Source of the DNA: Rhizoctonia solani
Taxonomy: Eukaryota > Basidiomycota > Agaricomycetes > Cantharellales > Ceratobasidiaceae
Length of the DNA: 64,000 nt
Assembly: GCF_016906535.1 (NCBI RefSeq)
Contig: NC_057375.1
Coordinates: forward strand, 620,001 to 684,000
Reading direction: 5' to 3'
Every line of letters begins with the position of its first letter. Positions within the stretch are counted from its first letter, which is position 1. This document shows, piece by piece, positions 41,848 through 53,800 of this stretch. Both the position numbers and the translations under genes were made by a program. The notes beneath the pieces are model-generated. The model was not told the origin of the DNA, ran no database searches, and worked only from the letters and a program-made list of their open reading frames with translations.

Positions 41848-44800
41848 GGGTACCTGCTGCTGCGCGCAAGGACCCCAAGGACTCTGGGTGTATAGAAATA
41901 TGTAATATATCAAGTAGCTTGAATAGAATCTCCCCACTTTTCACCATTTCTATTACACCAGATAAACAAGCGGAAACCATAGAAGTCCTGATAGATTCAG
42001 GCGCCACCTCCTCATTCCTCCACCCTTGCACTGCGGAACTACTCTGCTTACCCCTCATAGATCTTCCTCAACCACGCACCGTAACTATGCTCAATGGGTT
42101 GAGTCCCCAGGCTGGAAAGATTTGGAAGAAGGCCCACCTAACCTTCCTATTTGATGGTAAATGCATGACGGAAACCTTCCTGATTTGTAATACTGGGTCA
42201 CACGCCGCCATCTTAGGAATCAAATGGCTAGAGGCTCATAACCCCAAGATCAATTGGAATTCCCGCACCCTCTCCTTCCCTTGCACCCCACCGGAACATG
42301 CGGCTATTGCCGAGGAAGAAGAAGCAGACAAGAACCCCCTTGAAGGAATCCCCTCCAAGTACCACTGATATGCTAGAGTATTTGGAGAGGAGGAATTCAA
42401 CAAGCTTCCCCCCCATCGGCACTACAACATTGCCATTGAACTAACGGAAGAAGGGCCCCTCAATTCCCCGTTATATAGCATGACTGATGCCAAATCCTCC
42501 ACACTCAAGGATTGGCTCAGGGACAAACTCAAGGCGGGGAAGATTTGCCCCAGCAAATCGTCAATCAGTTCCCCTGTCATGTTTGTACCCAAAAAGGATG
42601 GATCCTGTTGGCTTGTAGTTGACTACCGCCGCCTCAATAGTTGGACAAAGAAGAACGTGTACCCGTTACCTTGCCCAGATGACCTCATGGCCCAGCTCCG
42701 TGGTGCCAAGATCTTCACCAAGCTAGACCTGAGATGGGGTTACAACAATGTCCGCGTTAAGGAGGGCAACAAATGGAAAACTGCGTTCCGCACTAAATAT
42801 GGCCTGTACAAGTCCCTTGTCATGACCTTTGGCTTAACCAACGCCCCTGCCTCATTCCAACACTTCATGAACAAATTATTCAAGGACCTATTGGATGTAT
42901 GCGTCATCATTTATCTTGATGACATCCTAATTTACTCAAAGGATGATGCAACCCACACCCAACATGTTCATGAGGTCTTACGGCGGTTAATGGCCAACCA
43001 ATTGTTCTGCAAGGCGTCAAAATGCACGTTCCATGTCACATTGGTGGAATACTTGGGAATTATTGTGTCAGACAAAGGTTTTAGTCTGGACAAGCTCAAG
43101 ATTCGGGCAGTTCAGGAATGGCCCACACCTACCAAGGTCAAGGAAGTGCAGTCCTTCCTAGGGTTTGCTAATTTCCTCTGCCGTTTTGTTGCCAACTTCA
43201 GCCACATAGCCAGACCGTTGCATAATTTGGTAAAAAAGGACACGCCTTGGAAATGGGATACCAGAGAACAAGAAGCTTTTCAGGGACTCAAGGATGCTAT
43301 CACAAACGCCCCCGTACTTTGCCATGCTGACCCCACCAAGCCTTACTTCCTAGAAACAGATGCCTCCGGCGCGGCACTGGGTTCCATATTGAGTCAACGC
43401 CAGGAAGACGGCCGCCTACACCCCCTAGGGTTTCTGTCAGAATCATTCAAAGGCGCGGAACTGAATTACAATACGCATGACAAGGAATTACTGGCAATCA
43501 TCCGCTCCTTTGAATACTGGCGTATCTTCTTAGAAGGAACCTTACACCCCGTCACTGTGTTCACCAATCACCGCAACTTGGAATACTGGAAGGAGTCCCG
43601 TACATTCAACCGCTGCCATGCCAGATGGCATCTGCTGCTAGCCAGATATAACTTCCATATTGTATACCGCCCAGGTAAACAGTCCGGCAAACCGGATGCC
43701 CTATCACGCCAATCAGATCACGCCAACATCCCGCCAGAGCCACAGACCATGCTACCGGACCCTGTATTTGCTAACGTGGCCCTAATTACACCCAAAAAAG
43801 AGCTGCAACGCCAGATCAAAGCATCCTTAGATCAGGACAAATCCCTGGAGGAAATACTCCAATTCCTACAGAATGAGTCAAAGGCCCCACCTTCCATCAA
43901 ACAAGCTTTCAAAGACTACCAAATGGAGGCAGGCTTACTCTTCTATCAGGGAAGGATTGTGGTACCAGATACCGGGACTCTACAGACAGACCTACTCCGC
44001 ATATTCCACAACAGCCCTCTGGCCGGGCACCCAGGTAGACAACAAACATTGGAATTAGTCTCTAGGAACTACTATTGGCCCGGAATCCGCGCAGATACTT
44101 ACTGGCACGTAGACTCTTGCAAAATTTGCCAACAAATCCGCAAACCAAAGTACGCCCCCATTCCTCCGCAACCGTTAGAACTGCCATCCCGCCCCTGGCA
44201 ACACATATCCTACAACATGATTGTCAATCTACCCAAGGACGGAGCTTACGACTCTATACTGGTCATTGTGGACAGTTTCACCAAATACGTAATACTGGTG
44301 GAATGTTCTAAAAGGTTAAAAGCTCCCAAATTGGCAGATCTCTTCCTGCAACATGTCTGGAAAAAATACGGAATGCCTGAAAAGACAATATCCGATCAAG
44401 GAAGGGTCTTCAATAACAAATTCCTCAAAGCGTTGTACAAACAATTAGGGATAGACCCCCACTTCTCCTCAGCCTATCACCCGCAGAGCAATGGACAAAC
44501 AGAACGGGTAAACCCCACGGTCGAGCACTTCCTAAGGGCTTATTCAGGGAATAACCAAAGGGACTGGGTCAAATGGTTACCTATGGCGGAATTTGCGTAC
44601 AATAACGCAGTGCACAGTAGTACCGGCAAATCTCCGTTCAAAGCACTACATGGATAGGAACCCTCACTTACACCAAGCAATGTCCCTACCAACGTCCCCA
44701 AGGCGGATGACATAGCCTCCCAGATGGAATTGCAATGGCGGGAAATAGAGGCAGCGCTCTGGCAATCAAAAACACGCATGACAGCCGGAGAAACAGGAGA

Positions 44801-45278
44801 ACCAATCAGTTTTGAAGAAGGGGAAGAGGCCTGGCTAGACGCCAGGAATGTGAAGCTAAAAACCCTGAGTCCCAAGCTAACGGAACAACGGCTAGGACCC
44901 TTCAAAATAACCAAAAAGATCTCCGACCAAGCATATTGCCTGGAACTCCCACCATCCATGAAAATCCATAACATTTTCTATGTGGGATTGCTGTCAAAGG
45001 TGAAAAGGGACAATAAACGCGCGTTTGAAAACCGGCCGCCCCTGGTCACTGTGGACGGGGAGGAAGAATACAAAGTAGAAGGAATCACGGACATGGAAAA
45101 TAGGAATGGAAAGTGGTTTTTTAGGGTTAAATGGAAAGGCTATGGGTCAGAGGAGAATACCTGGGAACCAAGGGAAAACCTCAAAAACGCCGAAAAAATC
45201 CTGAAAAAATTCGAAAAGGAAATGAAGGAAAAGGCCCTTGGCGCCGCCAAGGCCCTTAGAGGGGGGGCAGTGTCGTAG
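41841..45278 (+). pseudogene. Element 2 pol with two nonsense codons
   Basis: One reading frame with all chromovirus Pol domains: protease (LIDSGATSSFLHP), RT (DLRWGYNN, IIYLDDILIY), RNase H (LETDASGAALG, VFTNHRNLEYW with Asn at the third acidic position), integrase zinc finger and core, and chromodomain (FFRVKWKGYGSEENTWEP). A TGA at 42366-42368 cuts between protease and RT, and a TAG at 44655-44657 (TGG>TAG compared with element 1) cuts after the integrase core. The integrase first catalytic Asp is Asn (SYNMIVNLP), and several Arg are Cys or Trp (LPCPDD, NSWTKK). The frame ends with a TAG that lies inside the right LTR. Confidence 0.92.
45258..45267 (+). promoter_or_regulatory. Element 2 polypurine tract
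   Basis: AGAGGGGGGG just before the right LTR (followed by CAG then TGTCG), inside the pol frame. Expected plus-strand primer. Confidence 0.75.
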
Positions 45279-45843
45279 ACACAATCGATACCAGGGAATT
45301 TATTCCCATTTTCTCGAATTTAAACGAAGGCAAACAAACGACTTTTTCAATCACGTGACCTCGGCGCTTATATCATACGCTAAGCGCCAAGCCACGTCCC
45401 CATCCGCGCTTACCAAGCATACGTAGCCACCTCCACCTGATGACATCACTATGACACGTCAGTGACACGTATGCATGAGTAAGGCCGGCTGCGGATCGGG
45501 TTCTCATTGGTTATAGTATTGCATATATTGTATTTGTAATTAGTTCACCCTTGTAATATATAAGGAGGCCAACCAACCATGGTAATACCCAGGTTGATTA
45601 CCTCTTGTTGCATCCCCAAACTGTACAAGGACCTTATAGTCCAGAAAAGCACTTAGATACACGCCTTAAGCGTTGGATTCACTGTACATACGTAGTTTGC
45701 CACCGCCTTATAGCGCGTGGTCATTGTAGTTAGGAAGTTTGTTGTTGTAGGTAGTAAACCCCACCGCCTTAAGCGGTTCCTTACTTAGTACATACGGCCC
45801 CAAGCGCCCGCTGCCTTGACGCCCCTTACGGACGTCTAGGACA
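45271..45843 (+). repeat. Element 2 right LTR
   Basis: 573 bp, TGTCGTAGACA...CTAGGACA. It differs from the left copy at nine positions; eight are CpG against TpG or CpA and one is TCATT against TTATT. The pol stop codon TAG falls within its first eight bases. Confidence 0.92.
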
Positions 45844-46851
45844 GATAGCTTTACCAAATACGTAATCCTGGTAGAGTGTTCCAAGAAGCTCAAAGCCCCA
45901 GAGTTAGCGGATCTATTCCTGCGCCATATATGGAAACGCTACGGCATGCCTGAGAAGACAATATTGGACCGCGGACGGGTCTTCAATAACAAATTCCTGA
46001 AGGCCCTGTACCAACGCCTGGGAATAGACCCTCATTTCTCCTCAGCCTATCATCCCCAAAGTGACAGACAGACAGAACGTGTAAATCCCACGGTTGAACA
46101 CTTCTTACGGGCCTACTCAGGGATAAACCAGAAAGACTGGGTCAAGTGGTTACCAATGGCGGAATTTGCCTACAACAACACGGTACACAGCTCAACAGGC
46201 AAATCCCCGTTCAAGGCACTATGCGGATGGGAACCTTCCTTGACTCCAAGTAACGTTCCAACAGACGTCCCTGAGGCAGATGATCTAGCAACCCAGATGG
46301 AATCACAATGGCGGGAAATAGAGGCGGCACTCCGACAATCAAAGACACGCATGGTAACCGGAGAAGTAGGAGAACCACTCAAGTTCAAAATTGGAGAAGA
46401 AGCCTGGCTAGACGCCAAAAACGTGAAGCTAAAGACCCTGAGTCCAAAGCTAACTGAACAACGCCTAGGCCCCTTCAAAATAATTGAGAGAATCTCCAAC
46501 AGAGCATACCGCCTGGAACTTCCACCAACAATGAGAATCCACAATGTCTTCTACGTGGGTCTCCTGTCAAAAGTCAAAAGGGACAAAAAGCGCAACTTCA
46601 AGAACCGGCCTCCACCTGTCACCGTGGATGGAGAAGAAGAATACGAGGTTGAAGGGATCACAGACATGGAAGAAAGGAACAGGAAGTGGTTTTTTAGGGT
46701 AAAATGGAAAGGCTACGGATCAGAGGAGAATACCTGGGAACCAAGGGAAAACCTCAAAAACGCCAAAAAAATCCTAGAAAAATTTGAAAAGGAAATGAAA
46801 AAGAAGGCCCTTGGCGCTGCCAAGGCCCTTAGAGGGGGGGCAGTGTCGTAG
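45844..46851 (+). pseudogene. Element 1 pol, last part (integrase core and chromodomain)
   Basis: Begins with the second GATAG copy, then continues the interrupted Ser codon: SFTKYVILVECSKKLKAPEL, TILDRGRVFNN, SDRQTERVNP, the GPY/F-like linker (LTEQRLGPFKIIERISN) and the chromodomain (EEYEVEGITDMEERNRKWFF, WKGYGSEENTWEP). The frame has no stop until the TAG at 46849, inside the right LTR. A polypurine tract AGAGGGGGGG is at 46831-46840. Confidence 0.9.
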
Positions 46852-47415
46852 ACACAGTCGATACCAGGGAATTTATTCCCATTTTCTCGAATTTAAACGA
46901 AGTCTAACGGACAACATTTTCAATCACGTGACTTCGGCGCTTATATCATACGCTAAGCGCCGAGCCACGTCCCCATCCGCGCTTACTTCAGCATACGTAG
47001 CCACCTCCACCTGATGACATCACTATGACACATCAGTGACACGTATGCATGAGTAAGGCCAACTGCGGAACAGGGGTTCTTATTTGATACAGTATTGGAC
47101 ATAGTACATTTGTAATTAGCTAGCTCATAGAATATATAAGGAGGCACACCAAGCATGGTAACACCCAGGTTGATTACCTCTTGTTGCACTCCACACATTG
47201 TACAAGGCCTTACAGCCGGTAACCACTTAGATACGCGCCTTAAGCGTCGCCCTCACTGTACTTAGGTAGTTTGTCGACGCCTTACAGCGCCTAGTCACCG
47301 TAGTTAGTTAGTTTGTTGTCGTAGGTAGACCCCTTGCCGCCTTACGCGGTTTTACTTAGTTCTATACGGCCTCAAGCGCCCTCTGCCTTGACGCCCCTTA
47401 AGGACGTCTAGGACA
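46844..47415 (+). repeat. Element 1 right LTR
   Basis: 572 bp, TGTCGTAGACA...CTAGGACA, followed by the second GCAAG. It contains AGGTTGATTACCT at 47167-47179, the exact complement of the element 1 primer-binding site. Confidence 0.93.
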
Positions 47416-49425
47416 GCAAGGTAGGGTAGGTTGGGCCAAGTAAGAGATGAAAGCGAGGGACCGGCAAGGGTTTTGGGTGGTGGTTGGCGGTTACCGGTGG
47501 GAGGGCGAGTGCCTGACACTTGCGGGGTTGTGGGAGCACGGTCAGGCTGGTTGATATTTGAGGGGCCAGGTGTTGTGCAAGGGGCTGGTGCAGTGGGAGG
47601 CCGGTTGGGTGGATTGCTGGTCTGCTGGCTTGCAGAGGGGGTTTGAGTGCAGGGCTGAGAGGCAATGCCAATGGACTGAGAGTTACGCTGCAAGGAGATG
47701 TCTGGAAGGGTGGGCGCTGGTACAACCAAGGCTCCCTCCCGCCTAATCCCAAGGTTGCGCAGGATGGCGCGTTCACCGGGCGACATGACATGAAGCCCCT
47801 CTCCAACCTGGACAGCTGAACCACGCCCACAACCACCACAAGTCCGCGTCCAACCTGGACCACTCCCTCTAGCCCTAGCCCTAGCCCAAGCACCTCCACC
47901 TCAAACAGAACCGCAAGTTGGTGGGAGGCCGTCTGCAACATTGATAGGCTCAGGCTGAGTGCCGGTTGGGGGGGCTGGCTGAGACATCCAACAACACCTG
48001 TTTGTAGCAGGCTGAACTTGAGTGACACGTGCATGCTGAGACGGAGGGGCTTGGGTACTAGATTGAAGACGGTTAGCAGTGGTGGTGGTGATGGGTGAAT
48101 CTTGTTCATTCAAGGTGGTTTGCATGCGTGGACCAACTTGAGTACGTGGCGGATCAGACGTAGGAGTGCCTAGGGAGACGGGCGAGGCCTGGGACAAGGT
48201 CCGTGTTGTTGGACCAGCAATATCCAAGACTGGGTGTTGGGTTGAGGTTTTGGGAATGGTCTGGATATTGACCTGGTCCACCTCAAGATCTTCCGGGACC
48301 ATCTGGGTGTCTTCCGGGGGTACCTGCGGGTCCTGCTGAGAGAGCGGGCTAGGAGGGCGGGATGAATGCGGAGATGCAAAGGGGGACAAGGTAATAAAGA
48401 TGCTGGAGCAAGATTGCCAAGGAGGTTGCGCGGAGGTAGGGGCAAGAAAGGACTGGTTGTCCTTGGCTTTGGGGACGTTGGTCTTGGTATTGCTAAGGGC
48501 GTGTTTGATCCAAGGGCGCTTGGCCCTTGATTGATTTGCGTTGATTGACCGTGTCATTTGCCCTGGATATATTTGATCAGCAATTGTCATGTCATAGAAT
48601 GGAAGCTTAATATACTTGCTTTTAGTAATAGCCGGATGTGTGATGTGATGCCCCAAGCCAGTAGCTACAGGTTGCAAGGAAGAGATGACAGTCTTAAGAA
48701 GACAATTAGCATATATTACATCCAAGATATAGTGTGAAGTTACCAAAGAACCGTGGACCAAAGGCGGCGGCAGCCTTGGCAAATGAGTGGGGAGGTCCAA
48801 AGGGTGATCGAGCTTGCGCAATAGTTGCGCAGTCGCGTACAAACGGATAACTTGTTGGAGCGTTGGGCTGTCGGCAAGCGTCTCCTCTTGGTTGGTGAGG
48901 TCTTGGGAGTTGTGGGTGTGTTTGGCTAGATGTTGCATGAGTAAGCCTAAGTCATGTTGCAACTGATTGTAAGTACCTTGTGTTTGGTCAGGGAGACTTT
49001 CATAGCCAGATTCAAGACCTTGGGCGGCCTTACAAGCGGCCTTCTGAGCGTTACAAGCTTGCCCGCGCTGAGCACGCGCCAAAGTTTGTCTTTGCTGAGC
49101 GTTCAATGCCACTATAAATGGAATGTGTTAGACTCAAAGTAGAAAAAACCGGCGTACTTACCCAATAGTGCACCTTTCTTGCTTGGCGTTTGAGAACGTT
49201 GAGATTGCTTGAGGTATTTGCCTTGCAAATTGGACTGAGATTGAGGGGACAAGTGACGCTCCAGCGTTATGCTCTAGCCACAGGGTCAGAGTGAAAACAC
49301 AATCTAACAACTGAGGTGCTCACAGGGGGGAGAGTACTGTTGGGTGATGAAAGGGAGGCTTGGACGGTGGATGTAGATGCAGAAACAAGTTGTTGAATGT
49401 GAGCAAGACGGGCACTTGGGGGCAT
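47416..49425 (-). pseudogene. DUF6532-type protein gene, 5' half, cut off by element 1
   Basis: N-terminal part of the gene continued at 23952-22340. Exons 49425-49324 (MPPSARLAHIQQLVSAS), 49273-49162 (QGKYLKQSQRSQTPSKKGALLG) and 49111 down to the LTR edge. A further small intron near 48736-48687 is possible but in frame. The protein is rich in Pro, Thr and Gln, typical of the unstructured N-terminal part of such family members. An in-frame TGA is at 47901-47903 (GTT TGA GGT); the same frame stays open on both sides and runs to NLPYLA at the insertion point, meeting NRWAIQGKHPGSNP on the other side. So the gene has two lesions: one stop and one insertion. Confidence 0.75.
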
Positions 49426-50840
49426 GGGGTGGTGACCTTGTACGCACCACTTGTGTATTAAGAGTGTAGCCCGTCAAAATGCCTGAGTTGCCGCCCTGGT
49501 TTTGCTGGGGTCAGGCCGCTATCCAAGATGAACTCCTGACACTTACCTTGTGCGGATGGAACTGACACTTGCTGAAAAGTGAATCATGGTTTGTCCGACC
49601 AACAACGCCAGCTGCCGGCGTGGCGTTGGCTAAAGGTCTGGTAAGTTGCAGCTCAAAAAACTGTCTGGTTTCTTCTAGCTGCAGGTAAAGGTGAGGAATT
49701 TATTCATTACGCATCAATTTAAATTACATTCTAGGCTAACAGATCAGTACTGTACGGGGTGGGGATTGGCAAAATAACCTACAAAGAATATCAGAACAAG
49801 AAGTTTCCCAACAAAAATCTTGCAACAGGAAGGAGTTACGTTAGCACTGTATACAAAGATTGAGGTCAGATACTCACGCATCTAGGTAATGAATAGATAC
49901 ACACAAGGCCTGGGATGCATAGCATAGTACAACCTATCAAGTGTAATTCAAACTCAATTATTTTTGACAAGCTTGGAATGTAAACGCGGTTAGCCTAACA
50001 AGTTGGGATACCTCAGGTTTGTGTGATACAAAAATAAGAAAAAGGTGAACCTACATTTTAACACGCAGGGTCATTTCCAATGTAACCCATGGGATTAATA
50101 GCAAACTCGGGCGCTGGGAAACAAATGGTCAAAAGATGGGGAATTTAATTGGTTAGATTCTAAATCTTTCCACAATAAAGAACACAAATCCAAATTTGTT
50201 CAAGTACAATCAAAAAAATAAACAAAATTAAGCTCACCAAGCAAGTAGAACAAACAAACAATAAGCATTGGGTTCAAGACGTTTATCGCATTCAGGTACC
50301 TGCCACCAAATTCAACTAATAACCACGCAAAGACCAACCTGCTTGACCTTGCACCAACGTGTCACTCTCAAATAAACTCAAAGGAGAGCGCATTATAGCT
50401 GACTTAAAGTTATGTGAGCGCCAGACATACAATGTAATCAAAATACAAGTAGACTTACCGGTTTGCAATTCAATGAGAGCAATCCAATCAGTAGTTAGCA
50501 ATTTGCCCAAGTGGTCAGGTGGGCTGCAATTGCAAATTATCTGTCAAGGTGCCTTCAAGTGGATACATTGACTAACCTCACACTGCGTGTGGGTGATCAC
50601 CTGTGAGTAGACTGCTGCCAAAAAAAGTCACATTACCTTTGAGATTGACACGTGAAACAGTGGAACAATAGCATCAGTTAACCTATGCCAACAGCGTATT
50701 AGTACTTAAGGCCCAAAGACCAAGTAGAGCCCAAGACCAAAAGAACTATCCGTGCTAAGTGACTGAGGCGCAAGGAAAGTCAAGTTAGAGGAGAGCTAGA
50801 GTTGGTGAATAAACCATAGCCCCTCTCTCATTGCTTTAGT
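49426..50840. other. Intergenic region between DUF6532 gene and Plavaka transposase
   Basis: About 1.4 kb, AT-rich, no gene seen. It probably holds the promoter of the DUF6532 gene and the left end of the Plavaka element; I could not find matching terminal inverted repeats. Confidence 0.45.
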
Positions 50841-53800
50841 ATGCCTAAGAGTAGTACCTTTATTGTTTGTGCCAAACAACAACAAGGCACTATATACCGT
50901 CCACACAACAAAACAAGCACTACTTACCAGTTACGGCTCCCTCAATGCCATTACTGTACATCCCGTTTATCATCCAAGAATGCTCATAGCCACCACATTG
51001 ACAAATCCAAACAGTGCAAAGCAACCAAACAATTTTTGCTTGCAGCTCAGCGGAAGGCAATGGGTCCACCAGTGCAGCTGGAGGAAGCCACAAACAGCGG
51101 TAACTACGACCAGGAGAGTAATGGAAATGAGGGTAGCAATATTGAGTGCAATGAAAGCAAGGCTAGGGTTAAGGGAATGGATGAGTGCAAAGAACCAGTG
51201 AGGAGCAGGAGTGAAGAACCACTGCCACCACAGGGACGCAGCTGGAACAAAGCCCAAGGAGTATTCATCGAAAATTATCCCAATCCCTTGGCTGGTGCAC
51301 CAGTTAGCAACAAAAAACAAGACCCACCGGACCTAGTGGCTTACATGCGCGACTGCGGCCCATTGGGCAATCCAACCATCTTTGAAACAACCAAAATACT
51401 GATGACAACCGTACCAACGGATGAGGGCAAAGATCTACATATCAAAAGCACATTAGTAGGTGGAGCCTTCAGTGACCTTGTAGGTGAACTGACCTACCTT
51501 GCAGTATTGTGGACGGGTGCCTTGGGACAAAGTTGAAGATTTGTTGCACCATGTTGATCAACTGCCCCATGGAGCAAATTGGCGCATCATTGAAATCGAG
51601 GTGCATGTCGAGGGCAAAGATGTCCCACATGTTGCGCATCTGTGTGCGCAAGATGTTGTCAAAATTGTTGTTGAATTGATGGGAAATCCTTGGTTTGTGT
51701 CATACATGAAATTTGCGCCGGAGCGCCATTGGACAGCCAAAAAGGATGGTGAGCGGATATATAATGAGATGTGGACGGGGGATTGGTGGTGGAACATTCA
51801 AGTAAGTAACATTAGCATTTGTGCGTCTACTAACTTACATTGGAGCAGCAACTACTCAACAAGGCATTTGGAGACGCAACCGTGGCCGCACTCATCGTAT
51901 CGTCCAACAAGACCCAGGTGTCAATACTGCCGGGCGGCCAACAGGTTTACCCGGTTTACGTGTTGCTTGGCAATATCTGCAAATCCTTATGACGGAAGGC
52001 AAGTGAGCGCTTGACAGTTCTACTTGGGTACTTACCTGTTGAGGACTTTGACAATATTGAGGATGACAACAAACGTCAACGCCTGAAAGGTCAATTGGTC
52101 CACAACGCAATGCGCAAGCTGATGAAACCGTTGGAGGTGGTGTTGAGGGATGGGGTTGAGATGTGGTGCGCAGATGGCCGTCTTTGTTGAGTCTTCCCAA
52201 TTGTGGCTTTGTACGTTGCCAATTGGCCGGAGCAATGTCTGATGGCGTGTACAATGCAAAGTTGATGCCCAATGTGCACAATTGAATACAACAAACAGGG
52301 GGTTAGCAAGAAATGCCCCTGACGCAAGCCTCCAGATACACTGGACGCTTTGGAGGAGTACTTTGACAACGGCAATGTGAGGCATCTAAACCAGGGCCCT
52401 GGGTTGAAGCCATGGTGGCTGTGGTGGGCAAACATACCTTACTGCAACATCCACGCATCAATGACGCCCAACATTCTTCACCAGTTGTGGCTGGGGCTGT
52501 TCAAAACTCATATACTTGCGTGGATGCAGTGGTCACTGGGAAAAGATGAGTTAGACAAGCGTTTCATGACAATGCCTGAAGCTCAGGGCCTAAGGTTGTT
52601 CTCTAGCGGGGTTAGCGGGATTGGTCAGTGGACAGGTTGCGAGGCAAGAGAGATGGCAAAGCAGATGCTGTGCGCTGTTGCGGGGAGTGTAGACAATGAG
52701 GAGGCTGAATTGGCATGCATTGGAATCAAGTTTATGTCTTACGCGGAGTTGCCTACAATGAGGGAGTCAGACGTGGCCGAAATGGAGCAATTGCTGACGG
52801 AATTTCACGACCTGAAATGGATTATGGTTGACAAGGAGTTTGGGTACTACAAAAACGAATCAAGCTTCAATGCTGTCCCAAAACTGCATATGATCACTCA
52901 CTACGGGGCTTCAGTACGTCTGTACGGCACACTCAACGGGTTCAACAGCAAGGTACCCAAAAACCTACATATCCACTACGCAAAAAAGCCCTGGCAAGCA
53001 TTGAACAAAGTCAGACCTGAAAAGCAGATGATGGTATACATACAGCGGCAAGAGGCTATTCGTATCCATTGGTTGTATATGAACTTGTATTGCGGTATTG
53101 CAGTGAAGGATGCAGATGCAGGCAAGGGTGCAGACGTTGAGTTGGAACAAAGAGAGTATGCAAAGGGGGATTTGGAGCAGGAGGGTGGGGTGCAAACAAT
53201 AGAGGACCCAGCAAGCGTGTTGCCCTGCAGGCAGCCTTGGCCGTCTCAGGTTTGGTATCCAAATCCGCATATGACTATTGCAAAGAACCCCACACATGAC
53301 AAGGTTCCCTGCAGGACAGTCATCAACAAATACGGCGCTAAGGACTTCATTGAGTTGCTGACAAAGCTACTGGCCAATCAGTTTGACACACCAGCCTACA
53401 AGTCCCTGTTATTGGAGAATCACCAGTATGCGGTTTGGCACCAACTTTACCTCAAACACCCTTGCCCACCCTTTGCTATTGGTTGGCCTCACACTGATAT
53501 AATTTGGGCCAACCCGCCACCTTGTAATGTAGCTGGGACTCGTATCAGACTTGGTACGTACAACGTAGTCCTTGTGTTGGACAAGCCTGGCGCCGGTGGT
53601 ATCCATTGTGAGTGCATAAAATTGTCATATTGTTGAATTTAGCTGACTTTCCTCTTGTTTTTCTAGGGTATTGTGCCGCTCGCGTTCGAGTCATCTTTAA
53701 ATTGCCTACCACCCACCTCCAAGGCATATACAACGGACACCTGGCGTACATTGAATTATTCAACCCCTTTTTGTTGGCTCCGTCTCCATCCGCGCCTTGT

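Larger units (their letters stand above)
33124..45843 (+). mobile_element. Element 2: chromodomain Ty3/Gypsy retrotransposon inside element 1 integrase
   Basis: 573-bp LTRs at 33124-33696 and 45271-45843, target duplication GATAG at 33119-33123 and 45844-45848. It is from the same family as element 1 (similar LTRs, gag and pol) and in the same orientation. It is split in the gag zinc knuckle by element 3 (35435-41710). Paired LTRs differ at 9 positions, 8 at CpG. Pol has two nonsense codons, so the copy is defective. Confidence 0.93.
23953..47415 (+). mobile_element. Element 1: chromodomain Ty3/Gypsy retrotransposon, with nested insertions
   Basis: The outermost retroelement, inserted into the DUF6532 gene in the opposite orientation. 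Its 572-bp LTRs are at 23953-24524 and 46844-47415, starting TGT and ending ACA. The five-base target duplication GCAAG is at 23948-23952 and 47416-47420. Its own sequence is 24525-28244, 32573-33123 and 45844-46843. The gaps are a Harbinger-like transposon and element 2. Order gag, protease, RT, RNase H, integrase, chromodomain marks it as a chromovirus. LTRs differ at 13 positions. Its gag carries a TGA, so it is no longer autonomous. Confidence 0.93.

Noticed and set aside
47866..47888. CCCTAG repeats resembling telomere sequence
   Set aside because: Only about three CCTAGC units inside a coding exon (Ala-Arg repeats on the minus strand); not the TTAGGG unit.
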